The position numbers and the translations under genes were made by a program. A DNA stretch of 64,000 nucleotides from Pseudahrensia aquimaris (GTDB lineage: Bacteria > Pseudomonadota > Alphaproteobacteria > Rhizobiales > Rhizobiaceae): positions 372,001-436,000 of the forward strand of contig NZ_JBHTJV010000009.1 in the NCBI RefSeq assembly GCF_042676045.1, given 5' to 3'. This document shows positions 26,216-34,599 of this stretch, piece by piece; position 1 is the first letter of the stretch, and each line of letters opens with the position of its first letter. The notes under the pieces are model-generated. The model did not search any database. It was not told the origin of the DNA and was given only the letters and a program-made list of their open reading frames with translations.

Positions 26216-26975
26216 TCATTGATCCAGCCAGAAAATGACCATAGCAGCGATTGCTATTGCTGCGAAGGATGTGCCCGCGCACCGATCATAGCGGATCGCG
26301 ATGCCTCTCCAGTCTTTCAGTTTGCTGTACGTGTTTTCGACCTTATATCGCTGTTTTTAAATTGGTTCTCGGCACTTAGCAGGATTATTTCGTTTGGCTC
26401 TTGGTGGGATGCATGAAGCCATTCCCTTGGTCTTGAGGGCCGCTGGGAATTCATCGCTGTTGTATTCCTTGTCACCGATCAGGGTCTTCGCGTTCGGTAA
26501 TCCATGGTAGATGGTTTTTGCTACGATGTGATCGGAAACCTGCCCTGCTGTCAGGACCATAACTATGGGTTTGCACTCATTGTTGCTAAGAGCCTGCAGC
26601 TTGGAGTTCAGGCCGCTTTTTGCCCGTCCAATGTGGCGAGGAATATTCCCTTTTTTACCACGCTGCAAGCGGTTCAGTGGGCTTTCAAATGAGTGACGTC
26701 AATCTAAACGATGTCCGGTTCACCCGCTCTTGCGGTCAAGCTGCTGAATATTGGACCGAAAACATCCTGTCGGTTCCACCGTACACAGCGATTGTAGACG
26801 GTCTTGTGCGGGCCGCAATCACTCGGCATGTCGTGCCAGCGCAAACTATTGCGGATCACATGGATGATCCCTGAGATGGCTTTATGATCATTGCTGCGTG
26901 TAATGCCGTGGGCTAGAAGAAATAGAGATGCATCAACGCAAACTGACGATCAGACAACCAAAACAAATCAGACAT
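26216..26975 (-). pseudogene. IS5-family (IS427-type) transposase, decayed
   Basis: Read leftward from ATG 26973-26975 the sequence begins MSDLFWLSDRQFALMHLYF, then a stop. It continues through GIIHVIRNSLRWHDMP, GPHKTVYNRCVRWNR, IDVTHLKAH, GRAKSGLNSKLQAL, TLIGDKEYNSDEFPAAL and finally KQRYKVENTYSKLKDWRGIA up to TGA at 26216-26218. The order and spacing match full-length IS427-type transposases, but several in-frame stops and at least one frame change interrupt it. It is a dead insertion sequence lying between the promoter-like copy A and RTX paralog 3. Confidence 0.85.
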
Positions 26976-27167
26976 GGAAAAACTTTTCGATTGCCTCCTT
27001 GAACCTCATTTGCCTCAATCAGAAAACCTGTTGATCAATAGACCCGGACGCTAAGGCTTTTTTGAATTCTGTTCGTGAAAATCAGATCTCGAGAACGGAA
27101 CATTTTATGATTGACTATAATAAACGATTTCTAATAACGATAACAACTTTGATGCTGGAAATATAAA

Positions 27168-28862
27168 ATGCTTGGTGAAAATTTTAATGTCTCTGAGGAC
27201 TCAGGGTTCCTCGAAATTCGCACATTAAGAGGCTTTGCAACGGATGACACAATAATTATTAGTGTTGAGCAGTCTCCAACCGGTGGTGATATATTTTATC
27301 TGGAAGGAGACTCGAACGTTCGAAAACTTCTTACCACATCAACGCTTCGAGAGCCTGGATTTTTTCGAAGTTCATCAGATTTTTATGTTCCAACACTCAC
27401 ATTTTATTTCAAGCCAGATGATGACTTTAACGGTGACGCGGGGGATTTTCGATTTCGCTGGACATCGCCCCGCAGCACTCTGAACCGGCTTTATGAAGAT
27501 AGCTTTTCGGTAGATCCTCTTCCAGACGCCCCCAGAAACATCTTCCTGACGTCAAGTTCCGTAAACGAAGGTGAGGCCGGAGCAGGTATCGGTTTGCTAT
27601 CGGCGGTCGACCCTGACGATGGAGACTTTCACAACTTCCAATTGATTGGCGACCTTAGTGGGAAATTTGAGATCATTGGTAGCACCCTGCGCGTCAGGCA
27701 GGGTGTTGAACTCGATTTTGAGATGCAGAATGAATATTCGGTTCGCATCCGAGCCATCGATTCAACCAACCGGGCCGTTGAAAAAGATCTGACGGTTGAT
27801 GTAATCGATATCGTCGACGAGCAATTTCGTGGAACCAGTGGAAACGACACCATCTTGGGGACGGTGACCAACAATCAAATTTTTGGCGGGAATGGAAACG
27901 ACGACATCTCCGGATTCGAAGGCAATGACGTGCTGAACGGTGAGCGTGGCCAGGATAATCTTGACGGCGGCGACGGTGCCGACGATCTCGATGGTGGAGA
28001 GGGTGCTGATCGTATGCTGGGCGGCGAGGGCAATGACGAATACTGGGTCGATAATGTTGGCGACACCGTTATCGAATTGGCAAATGAAGGCTACGATCGC
28101 GTGTATGTGGATGGCCTGGCCCAATGGACGCTTTCAGCGAACACAGAGCGTCTGACTTTCCTTGATACCGGCAACCATATTGCGACTGGTAATTCTGGCG
28201 ACAACAGGTTGGAGGGAAATGCTGGTGTCGACAGATTCATTCTCGACGAGGGGGGAGCCGACATATTTTCAGGCGGCAACGCGCTCGACATTTTTGACGC
28301 ACGTCTTGGCACGGCGGGAATGAACCTCAATCTGAATGAGACGACGCAAGCCGGTACGGGTGATGTGCAGGGCGATCGATTTGTTTCGATGGAAGTCTTC
28401 TGGGGCTCCAACACGGCCGATGATGTGATGGTTGCTGGAGCAGGACGTGCGAAGTTCTACGGCTTTGGCGGTGACGACGTTCTGACAGGCGGCTCTGCGA
28501 CGGTCGATCTTCTTGACGGCGGTAAAGGTGATGACACACTTGATGGTGGCGCCGGAGTTGACGTTTTGCGTGGTTTCACCGGCAACGACATGCTGACGGG
28601 CGGGTCGGGCAAAGATCAGTTCCAGTACGTGTTCGCGGGCTTCGGCCAAGACACTATTACCGATTTTCAGGACGGCCTCGACCGTCTCCGCGTGTTCTCA
28701 GCGGTGGCGGATGAAGTTTCCGATTTCACCATCAATGGAAACGGCACATCTTCGGTTTTGTTGTCACTCAACGACTCCATCGGCGGCGAAAACACTATCA
28801 CGCTGAACGGTGACGGTGGTGCGAACGTGTTTGTCGACGCAGTGGATTTTCTGTTTTATTAG
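27168..28862 (+). CDS. cadherin-like / RTX protein, paralog 3
   Basis: The product is 564 residues. Residues 1-125 are a beta-rich domain without a clear family (LTFYFKPDDDFNGDAGDFRF is typical of bacterial Ig/cadherin-like repeats). About 127-222 is a cadherin-type repeat (SVNEGEAGAGIGLLSAVDPD, YSVRIRAID). RTX nonapeptides start near 230, then the shared module (EYWVDNVGDTVIE, RLTFLDTGNHIA, GGADIFSGGNALDIFDAR, GQDTITDFQDGLDRLRVFSA) and the C-terminus VDFLFY. It is predicted to be exported by type I secretion and to bind calcium. A GGAA site precedes the ATG. Decayed insertion sequences lie on both sides. Confidence 0.87.
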   Translation: MLGENFNVSEDSGFLEIRTLRGFATDDTIIISVEQSPTGGDIFYLEGDSNVRKLLTTSTLREPGFFRSSSDFYVPTLTFYFKPDDDFNGDAGDFRFRWTSPRSTLNRLYEDSFSVDPLPDAPRNIFLTSSSVNEGEAGAGIGLLSAVDPDDGDFHNFQLIGDLSGKFEIIGSTLRVRQGVELDFEMQNEYSVRIRAIDSTNRAVEKDLTVDVIDIVDEQFRGTSGNDTILGTVTNNQIFGGNGNDDISGFEGNDVLNGERGQDNLDGGDGADDLDGGEGADRMLGGEGNDEYWVDNVGDTVIELANEGYDRVYVDGLAQWTLSANTERLTFLDTGNHIATGNSGDNRLEGNAGVDRFILDEGGADIFSGGNALDIFDARLGTAGMNLNLNETTQAGTGDVQGDRFVSMEVFWGSNTADDVMVAGAGRAKFYGFGGDDVLTGGSATVDLLDGGKGDDTLDGGAGVDVLRGFTGNDMLTGGSGKDQFQYVFAGFGQDTITDFQDGLDRLRVFSAVADEVSDFTINGNGTSSVLLSLNDSIGGENTITLNGDGGANVFVDAVDFLFY

Positions 28863-28870
28863 AAATTCAT

Positions 28871-30090
28871 TGATCCTCTCCGAATGAAGTGGTCCACCCT
28901 ATTGATGAGCAGAAGGAAGACCACAGATGGGTAGCAAACGTCACAAACCGGAGGAGATTGTCACGAAGCTGCGTCAGGTTGATGTGCTGGCTGGACAGAG
29001 AATGCCCCGTCCTGATGCAATCCGTTAGGTTACTATCATAGAGCAAACCTCATACCGCTGGAGCAAGCAGTATGGGGGGATTGGAACAGATAAACTGAAA
29101 GAGCTGAAGAAGCTTCAGAAAGAGAACGAGCAGCTTCGAAGGACTGTTTTCGATCTGACGCCAGACAAGCAGATGCCTGCGGAAGCTGCGCGGGGAAAGT
29201 GTCTCAAGCCCCGCACGTCATCGCAAGTGCATTGACTGGGAACGTGATGAGTTGGGCGTCTCTGAACGTCGCGCTTGTCGTGTGCTTGGTCAACATCGCT
29301 CCACAAAGCGTCATGTGCCACGAGGTCGAGAAGACGAAGAGCGACTGGTCGCTAACATGATCTAACTGGCTCGACAATACGGTCGATACGGCACCCGTTG
29401 TATAGCAGCACTTTTGCGAGATGCGGGATGGTCTGTTGGTGATGGACGCATTGAACGCTTATGGTGGCGTGAGGGGCTGAGGGATCGTGGCAAACAATCC
29501 AAGCGAGGACGTCTGTGGCTGGATGATGTCTCGTGTATCCGTCTTCGAGCACAGCATATGAACCACGTCCGGTCGTACGACTTCGCGTATCACTGAACCG
29601 ACGATGGAACAGACTCTCGGACACTCAACATGCTGGACGAGTTCAGCCGAGAGTGTCTGGCGATCCGTCTTAAGCGCAATCTCAACTCAACTGATGTCAT
29701 CGACGTGCTCACCGATCTATTCATTCTGCGTGGAGTTCCCGCTTACATCCGGTCCGATAATGGCCCCGAATTCGTTGTTGAAGCCGTCAGGAAGTGGATC
29801 ACAAAGGTCGGAGCGCAAACCGCCTACATTGAGCCAGGGAGCCCATGGGAAAACGGTCACGTCGATAGCTTCAAGGCACGGCTACGCGACGAACTGCTTA
29901 ACGGCGAGAACTTCTATTCACTGAAGAAGGCTCAGATGATCATCGAGGAATGGCGGCGCCACTACAACAGCAAACGACCCCACAACTCACTGGGCTACCC
30001 ACCTCCAGCACCCGAGGCCATCGTCCCATTGCAAGAAAGGACCGCCATGAACTAACATTCAAGCCGGACCAATCAAATCGGGCTGGTCAA
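28871..30090 (+). mobile_element. IS3-family (IS407-type) element, decayed
   Basis: About 1220 bp. The left end begins TGATCCTCTCCGAATGAAGT at 28871. The right end, read on the minus strand from 30090, begins TGACCAGCCCGATTTGATTG. Both then carry TGGTCC, consistent with imperfect terminal inverted repeats. Inside is a broken transposase. No target duplication is seen. Confidence 0.75.
28927..30055 (+). pseudogene. IS407-type transposase OrfA/OrfB, decayed
   Basis: It begins MGSKRHKPEEIVTKLRQVD at 28927 (OrfA), with an in-frame TAG at 29026-29028, and continues SYRWSKQYGGIGTDKLKELK. OrfB follows with several stops and frame changes. The catalytic end is readable from about 29630: LDEFSRECLAIRLKRNLNST, FILRGVPAYIRSDNGPEF (second acidic residue) and EPGSPWENGHVDSFKARLRD (third), ending at 30055. 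The first catalytic Asp region near 29590 is damaged. It cannot make an active enzyme. Confidence 0.88.
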
Positions 30091-30096
30091 CGTTGA

Positions 30097-30286
30097 CCTG
30101 CTTTTGACGCAGTCATATCCCATTCAACGACAATTCCATTTCACCAAAATGCAACATAATCCCGAGTGGCTGCAATTCTTCGTTGCATTAGTGCAATATG
30201 ATGCCCCAACCACCCATGAGTAATCCAACCAATTGCCATACCATGCCATTAGGGGCTGGTCACAGTATCCTGAGCTAGGTCATAGA
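30097..30286 (+). repeat. duplicated intergenic segment, copy B
   Basis: About 190 bp aligning with 26045-26211, starting seven bases after the IS407-type relic. Unlike copy A, no gene follows it on the same strand for several kilobases. Confidence 0.55.
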
Positions 30287-30708
30287 TTTGTCGTTTTCTT
30301 CGAATGGTTCACTTTTCGTGCCGTTGATAAAACGCCGCCAATCCCCGGAAATTGCGAGATATTATTGCTTTCGAACTCGAGTCTCTGTTTTGAATCTAGC
30401 GAACCCCTTGAAAGTCCACTGCAATCAGACTTCGTTTTGATAGAGCCCCAGAGCTGAAGAAAAAAACATCCACCATTTTTCCGTCAGTTTGCTCCCACTT
30501 TAGCCGTATCCATAATTGGATCGATCATTCAGCAGCTTAGGCGGTCTCTGCGTCGGTCTGCTCTGCGCTCTAAAATCTGGATCGTTTGGTTGGAATTTCC
30601 GCTTAGGTTTCCAGCATGGAAGAATGTTTGCGAAGCTGTGTCCCGGCAGCTTTTTGCTGCAATGCAATATTCGCCCGTCTTTGGCAGAGTTAAGGGCTGG
30701 CGCGTGCG
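30287..30708. other. 422-bp intergenic region, nothing recognised
   Basis: No coding region, repeat or clear terminator is supported. It lies between duplicated copy B and the 3' end of the leftward DUF3299 gene. Confidence 0.5.
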
Positions 30709-31359
30709 TCAGTCTGTCAGTGGCGCTTCATCAGCTTCGTCTTCGAAGACAAACGGTTCGATGCGATCGAGGTCCATCGTATAGGCCACTTCTGCAAGCT
30801 CTGTGCTGATGGTCTCAACCCGCAAAGTGCCGACAGCTTCAAACGGTTCCCACATTTCCTTGATTTCCACCGGCTCGCTGGTTTCCACAAGCACGATCTG
30901 GTTTGCCGGAGGCGCGGGAACGTGGATACAGGCACCCACATAGGGCACCAGGAGGAATGTGCGGGTTTTACCAGCTTCCACATTGAAGGGTGTCATATAA
31001 CCCGCAATCTTGACGAACGTATTCGCCAGATCCTGTCTTGGTTCAGCAGTCGGCACGGGGACGCTCATCATGGGACTTGGGGAATTCCCGGTTTCTGACG
31101 ACGAGAAAGGGTTAGGGTCTGTCCCGAAGAAATCCGAAGCAGCATCTTGTGGTAGCGCCATTAACTCGCCTTCGGGAAGCAAATCCTCCCAATTGACGAC
31201 CTTTGGATTGTCTTTATCAATCTCGTTCGAAGCTGATGATTGCTGCGCTGAGGCAGCAACTTTGCTTTGCTCCGCAACGCTCTGCGCGTTCAACCAATAT
31301 GCGCCGCCGCCCAGCGCAATCGCCAAAGCCAATGATGTTCCAACAACAGTCTGTTTCAT
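30709..31359 (-). CDS. DUF3299 secreted/periplasmic protein
   Basis: The product is 216 residues. An N-terminal signal segment or anchor (VVGTSLALAIALGGGAYWL) is followed by a linker and a DUF3299 domain with VNWEDLLPEG, VKIAGYMTPFN and LLVPYVGACIHVPAPPANQI, the conserved Cys-His core. The family lies next to ABC-transporter genes of the ZrgA type, as here, and is thought to act in the envelope, possibly with metal; no activity is established to my knowledge. The start ATG 31357-31359 has GGAG upstream; an upstream alternative adds 18 residues. It is the last gene of a four-gene leftward operon. Confidence 0.85.
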   Translation of the reverse strand: MKQTVVGTSLALAIALGGGAYWLNAQSVAEQSKVAASAQQSSASNEIDKDNPKVVNWEDLLPEGELMALPQDAASDFFGTDPNPFSSSETGNSPSPMMSVPVPTAEPRQDLANTFVKIAGYMTPFNVEAGKTRTFLLVPYVGACIHVPAPPANQIVLVETSEPVEIKEMWEPFEAVGTLRVETISTELAEVAYTMDLDRIEPFVFEDEADEAPLTD

Positions 31360-31387
31360 AAGTGGCACTCCAAATAGGATTGTTCGC

Positions 31388-32665
31388 TCACGCTGACGCA
31401 CCCAAACCCTCACTTAAGCTCATACGATAAGCACGCCAAGCGGGCAACAAAGCGGCGATGAGGGCCGCCAATAAGATCGCAGTCAGCACGGCGAGATCGC
31501 CAAGCGAAATCGTCAAAGGCAAATCGAGGCCGTAAGTGCTTCGCAGCCAGCCCGAAACCAGCGGAGTTGCTACTGTTACAATGGCCACACCAAGCACCAA
31601 TCCAGTCAGCGTAATCAAACCGGCTTCTGCGACCAGCAGGCCAGAGATCACACCGGGGCGGGCGCCCAGCGATCTCAGTATAGCGATTTCACGCCGTCTC
31701 TGCTCCAGCGTCGCCAGAACGGTTGCAACCAAGCCAACAATCGCGGTCAGGACAACCATGAACGCTACGGCGGACAGAGCCCGTTCGGCGGTGCCAATCA
31801 CAGACCATAGCTCCTGCAGCGCCACACCGGGCAAAACAGCCAGCAACGGCTCTTGTTCGTAGTCGTTTATGGCGCGTGCTGTGCGGAAGACGGAGAGCTT
31901 GCTCTTGGTGCCAACCAAAAGCGCGGTGACAGCTTCAGCCTCTAACTCACCCGCCGCTGCGCGTTGGCGCAGAATATCTGCTGGCGTGGTGTTGCGTGCC
32001 CTTGCCCCGGTGGACCAATCGACGTGAATGGCCGTGATGGCGTCAAGCGAGATGTGCAAAGAGCGGTCAACTGGTGTTCCCGTGGCTTCCAGAATGCCTG
32101 AAACGGTGAACGGCAGATCATCATGGCGCACCAAGCCAGCCCTACCCAAACCATGAGCGATGACCAGGCGGTCGCCGACTTCATAGTTCAGCGCCTCAGC
32201 AACTTCCGCGCCAAGCACAACATCAAAAAGATCACCAAATCCGCGGCCTCGTTCGACTGCCAATTGGCGGTCGCGCCCGTAGCGGTAGCGCTCAAAGTAT
32301 TCTTTGTTGGTGCCAACCACGCGATAGCCGCGATGGGAATCTCCAAGGCTCAGCGGAACGGTCCAGGCAACATCCGGCAGAGCCTCGATATCGCGAACCG
32401 ATTCCATCGTGATGTTGTTGGTCGCGTTGCCGATGCGAAACACGGAATACAACATCAATTGCACGGAGCCGGACCGAGCACCGACGATCAAATCCGTACC
32501 CGATACGGTGGAAGAGAAACTTTGCCATGCGCCGACGCGCAACCTCTCGACAGACAGATAAAGAACCGTTGAAACAGCGACCGCCATAACCACAAAGAAC
32601 ACAGCCAGTCGGCGTGACCACAGCGACGAGAATACAAGGTTTCCAAGCAGCGAGAGCCGGCTCAC
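31388..32665 (-). CDS. ABC transporter permease (FtsX/MacB type)
   Basis: The product is 425 residues. One N-terminal helix (LAVFFVVMAVAVSTVLYLSV) is followed by a large periplasmic MacB-core-like domain at about 45-275, then three C-terminal helices with the FtsX-type ATLEQRRREIAILRSLGA motif. MacB-type permeases do not move substrate through a channel but transmit ATPase work to the periplasm. It is coupled to the ATPase gene by a four-base overlap and precedes the DUF3299 gene. Likely works on a metal-related envelope process together with the ZrgA-like protein. Confidence 0.88.
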   Translation of the reverse strand: MSRLSLLGNLVFSSLWSRRLAVFFVVMAVAVSTVLYLSVERLRVGAWQSFSSTVSGTDLIVGARSGSVQLMLYSVFRIGNATNNITMESVRDIEALPDVAWTVPLSLGDSHRGYRVVGTNKEYFERYRYGRDRQLAVERGRGFGDLFDVVLGAEVAEALNYEVGDRLVIAHGLGRAGLVRHDDLPFTVSGILEATGTPVDRSLHISLDAITAIHVDWSTGARARNTTPADILRQRAAAGELEAEAVTALLVGTKSKLSVFRTARAINDYEQEPLLAVLPGVALQELWSVIGTAERALSAVAFMVVLTAIVGLVATVLATLEQRRREIAILRSLGARPGVISGLLVAEAGLITLTGLVLGVAIVTVATPLVSGWLRSTYGLDLPLTISLGDLAVLTAILLAALIAALLPAWRAYRMSLSEGLGASA

Positions 32666-33378
32666 GAAACTGTTCCAATTTCGGTTTTAGCGACATCACG
32701 CAGATCGATGGCATGATCAAAGCGTTGACCGATTACCGGATCGTGACTGACCATCAAAAGCGTTGACCCTGCTGCATTGACGCTATCAAACAAGATATCA
32801 AGAAAGGCGTCGCGGGTTTCCACGTCCAGTGCACTGGTGGGTTCGTCAGCAACCACGAGAGCGGGGCGGCCAATCAATGCCCGCGCAATGGCAACGCGCT
32901 GCTGCTGGCCCACTGAAAGTGCCCGCGCAGGAGCCTTGTGAAGGTGTTGCGGCACACCAAGCGTGGTCAACAATTCGCTCGCCTTGTGGCGTTCATCCCC
33001 GTCAGCAAATCCACGACCGAAGGCAAAGGGCAGCAGGACGTTGGAAAGTGTATCGAGATAAGACAGCAGATTGAATTGCTGGTGAATAATGCCGATAAAT
33101 TTAGCGCGTAACGCATCACGGGCAGCGGCACGCTTCGGCGTTTTCTTGCCAGCTACGACGATCTCACCTCCATCCGCCGCCAACAATCCTGTCGCCAAGG
33201 ACAGAAACGTTGTTTTTCCAGAGCCAGACGGACCCCGCAGAAAAATATTCTCTCCGGCGTGAAGCCGAAAACTTTCAATGCGAATTTGAAAACCGGTGGA
33301 TGGATAAGCAAATGCCACATCTCGCATGGAGAGGGCTTCGCCTTCCTCGGCGCTGGCTTGCGCTGCGGCAAACGACAT
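32662..33378 (-). CDS. ABC transporter ATP-binding protein (LolD/MacB type)
   Basis: The product is 238 residues. It has Walker A GPSGSGKT, a Q-loop (IIHQQFNLLSYLDTLSNVLLP), the signature ALSVGQQQRVAIARAL, Walker B LVVADEPTSALD and the His switch in MVSHD. It is the energising subunit for the FtsX-type permease, whose start overlaps its stop by four bases (ATGA). Same operon as the ZrgA-like gene. Confidence 0.93.
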   Translation of the reverse strand: MSFAAAQASAEEGEALSMRDVAFAYPSTGFQIRIESFRLHAGENIFLRGPSGSGKTTFLSLATGLLAADGGEIVVAGKKTPKRAAARDALRAKFIGIIHQQFNLLSYLDTLSNVLLPFAFGRGFADGDERHKASELLTTLGVPQHLHKAPARALSVGQQQRVAIARALIGRPALVVADEPTSALDVETRDAFLDILFDSVNAAGSTLLMVSHDPVIGQRFDHAIDLRDVAKTEIGTVS

Positions 33379-33401
33379 TATCTCGAAACCATCAATATGC
33401 C

Positions 33402-33929
33402 CTAGCCCGCCGGTGCAAACGTTATGCGTGGTGAATCAGCTTCCAATTCCACACTGCCCTGACCGTTTGCGGAAACATAGTCCACATCAATCTCTTCAAT
33501 GGATGGATAGAGTGAAAACAGCTTTGTTTCCATAGATGCAAGCGCGGCGGTGTTGGTGCAGTTGAACGTGTATTCGCCCTCAAACTCGTTGTGATTGCCG
33601 TGCTGATGCAGTTCGGCACTGCTGGCTTGGACAGTGCAACCGGCGTCTGCTGGAATAACGAACAGTGTGTTTGCATCTGACAGCTGCTCACGCGCCTTGG
33701 CTACCGCAGCTTTTTGATCGTCTGTTTTCGCCGCGTGCTCAAAACCAACAATGCTTTCACCGGGCGCTTCCAGTTTGATTTCCATCGCATTGCCTTCAAT
33801 CGCGATTTCCAGCTTCACATGCCCATGCTCGTGGCTGTCCAACTCACGTTTTTCAGTGGCAAGAACAGGGGTAAATGACGTTGCCAAAATAGCCAACGAA
33901 GCGATTCCAACTGTAAGGGGTGTGCGCAT
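33402..33929 (-). CDS. ZrgA-like periplasmic protein (DUF2796)
   Basis: The product is 175 residues. A signal peptide covers about 1-24 (LAILATSFTPVLA), followed by the DUF2796 domain: HEHGHVKLEIAIEGNAMEIK and GESIVGFEHAAKT. DUF2796 proteins include ZrgA of Vibrio, part of the zinc-regulated ZrgABCDE set. The His cluster near the mature N-terminus (SHEHGH) fits metal binding. First gene of a leftward operon with the ABC ATPase, FtsX-type permease and DUF3299 protein. The divergent Rrf2 regulator lies 98 bp away, with a palindrome between them. Zinc is the best guess for the substrate, by family. Confidence 0.85.
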   Translation of the reverse strand: MRTPLTVGIASLAILATSFTPVLATEKRELDSHEHGHVKLEIAIEGNAMEIKLEAPGESIVGFEHAAKTDDQKAAVAKAREQLSDANTLFVIPADAGCTVQASSAELHQHGNHNEFEGEYTFNCTNTAALASMETKLFSLYPSIEEIDVDYVSANGQGSVELEADSPRITFAPAG

Positions 33930-33973
33930 GAGATTGATCCTGTAAGACTGACGGAGATGAGACTTGTTAAATC

Positions 33974-33990
33974 GTAACTTAGAGAATTAC
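33974..33990. promoter_or_regulatory. GTAA-N9-TTAC dyad between zrgA-like and Rrf2 genes
   Basis: GTAACTTAGAGAATTAC lies in the 98-bp divergent intergenic region. The outer GTAA/TTAC arms are symmetric while the centre is not. It could be the operator of the Rrf2 protein or a Zur-type site; alphaproteobacterial Zur boxes also carry GTAA/TTAC-like arms. Which regulator binds cannot be settled from sequence. Confidence 0.35.
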
Positions 33991-34027
33991 AATACAGCGT
34001 AATGGATATTCGGGCGAAATCCTTTTG

Positions 34028-34417
34028 ATGAAAACGAACTCCCAACTCAACGTCGCACTCCACACACTGGGCCATATGGCGGCATCTTGCGGCGATCCCA
34101 TGACAAGCGAGCAATTGGCTTCTTGCGCGGGCACCAACCCCGTTGTGGTGCGCCGTATTTTGGGTGTTTTGCGAAAAGCGGATTTGGTGGCATCGGCACG
34201 CGGGCGATCTGGAGGCTGGACGCTGACACGCCAACCAACCGAGATCACGCTGGGTCATATCCACACCGCGCTTTCGACGCCCCCTTCAAAGCCTCAACCA
34301 ACGCGGGGTTGCACGATCGCAAACCGTCTCGACACCCGTCTGGAGGCCGCGCTCAAACGCGCAGATCGCAGCATGCGCCAAGAGCTAGAGCAAACAACGC
34401 TCGCCGATCTGGTCTGA
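34028..34417 (+). CDS. Rrf2-family transcriptional regulator
   Basis: The product is 129 residues. A winged helix with LNVALHTLGHMA, NPVVVRRILGVLRKADLV and GGWTLTRQPTEITLGHI is typical of Rrf2. It has only one Cys in the region (CTIANR) where Fe-S-binding members have three, so an iron-sulfur cluster is doubtful. It is divergent from the ZrgA/ABC operon and probably regulates it. ATG 34028 is preferred over the TTG one codon earlier. Confidence 0.85.
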   Translation: MKTNSQLNVALHTLGHMAASCGDPMTSEQLASCAGTNPVVVRRILGVLRKADLVASARGRSGGWTLTRQPTEITLGHIHTALSTPPSKPQPTRGCTIANRLDTRLEAALKRADRSMRQELEQTTLADLV

Positions 34418-34599
34418 AGATACTGCGCAGTCACGCCGGGAGCGGATCACGGCACCTGCCATTGGTGTTGCTGGCTCAAGCCAGCAGTTCAGAAAACTGA
34501 CCAATTTTTCAACAGAACGCAGAGGATGTCTGTGCAAGTCATTTGATTTGACTTGCGACCTCTTCGGCATCAACGATGAGCGTGAAGAGGACTGCAAAA

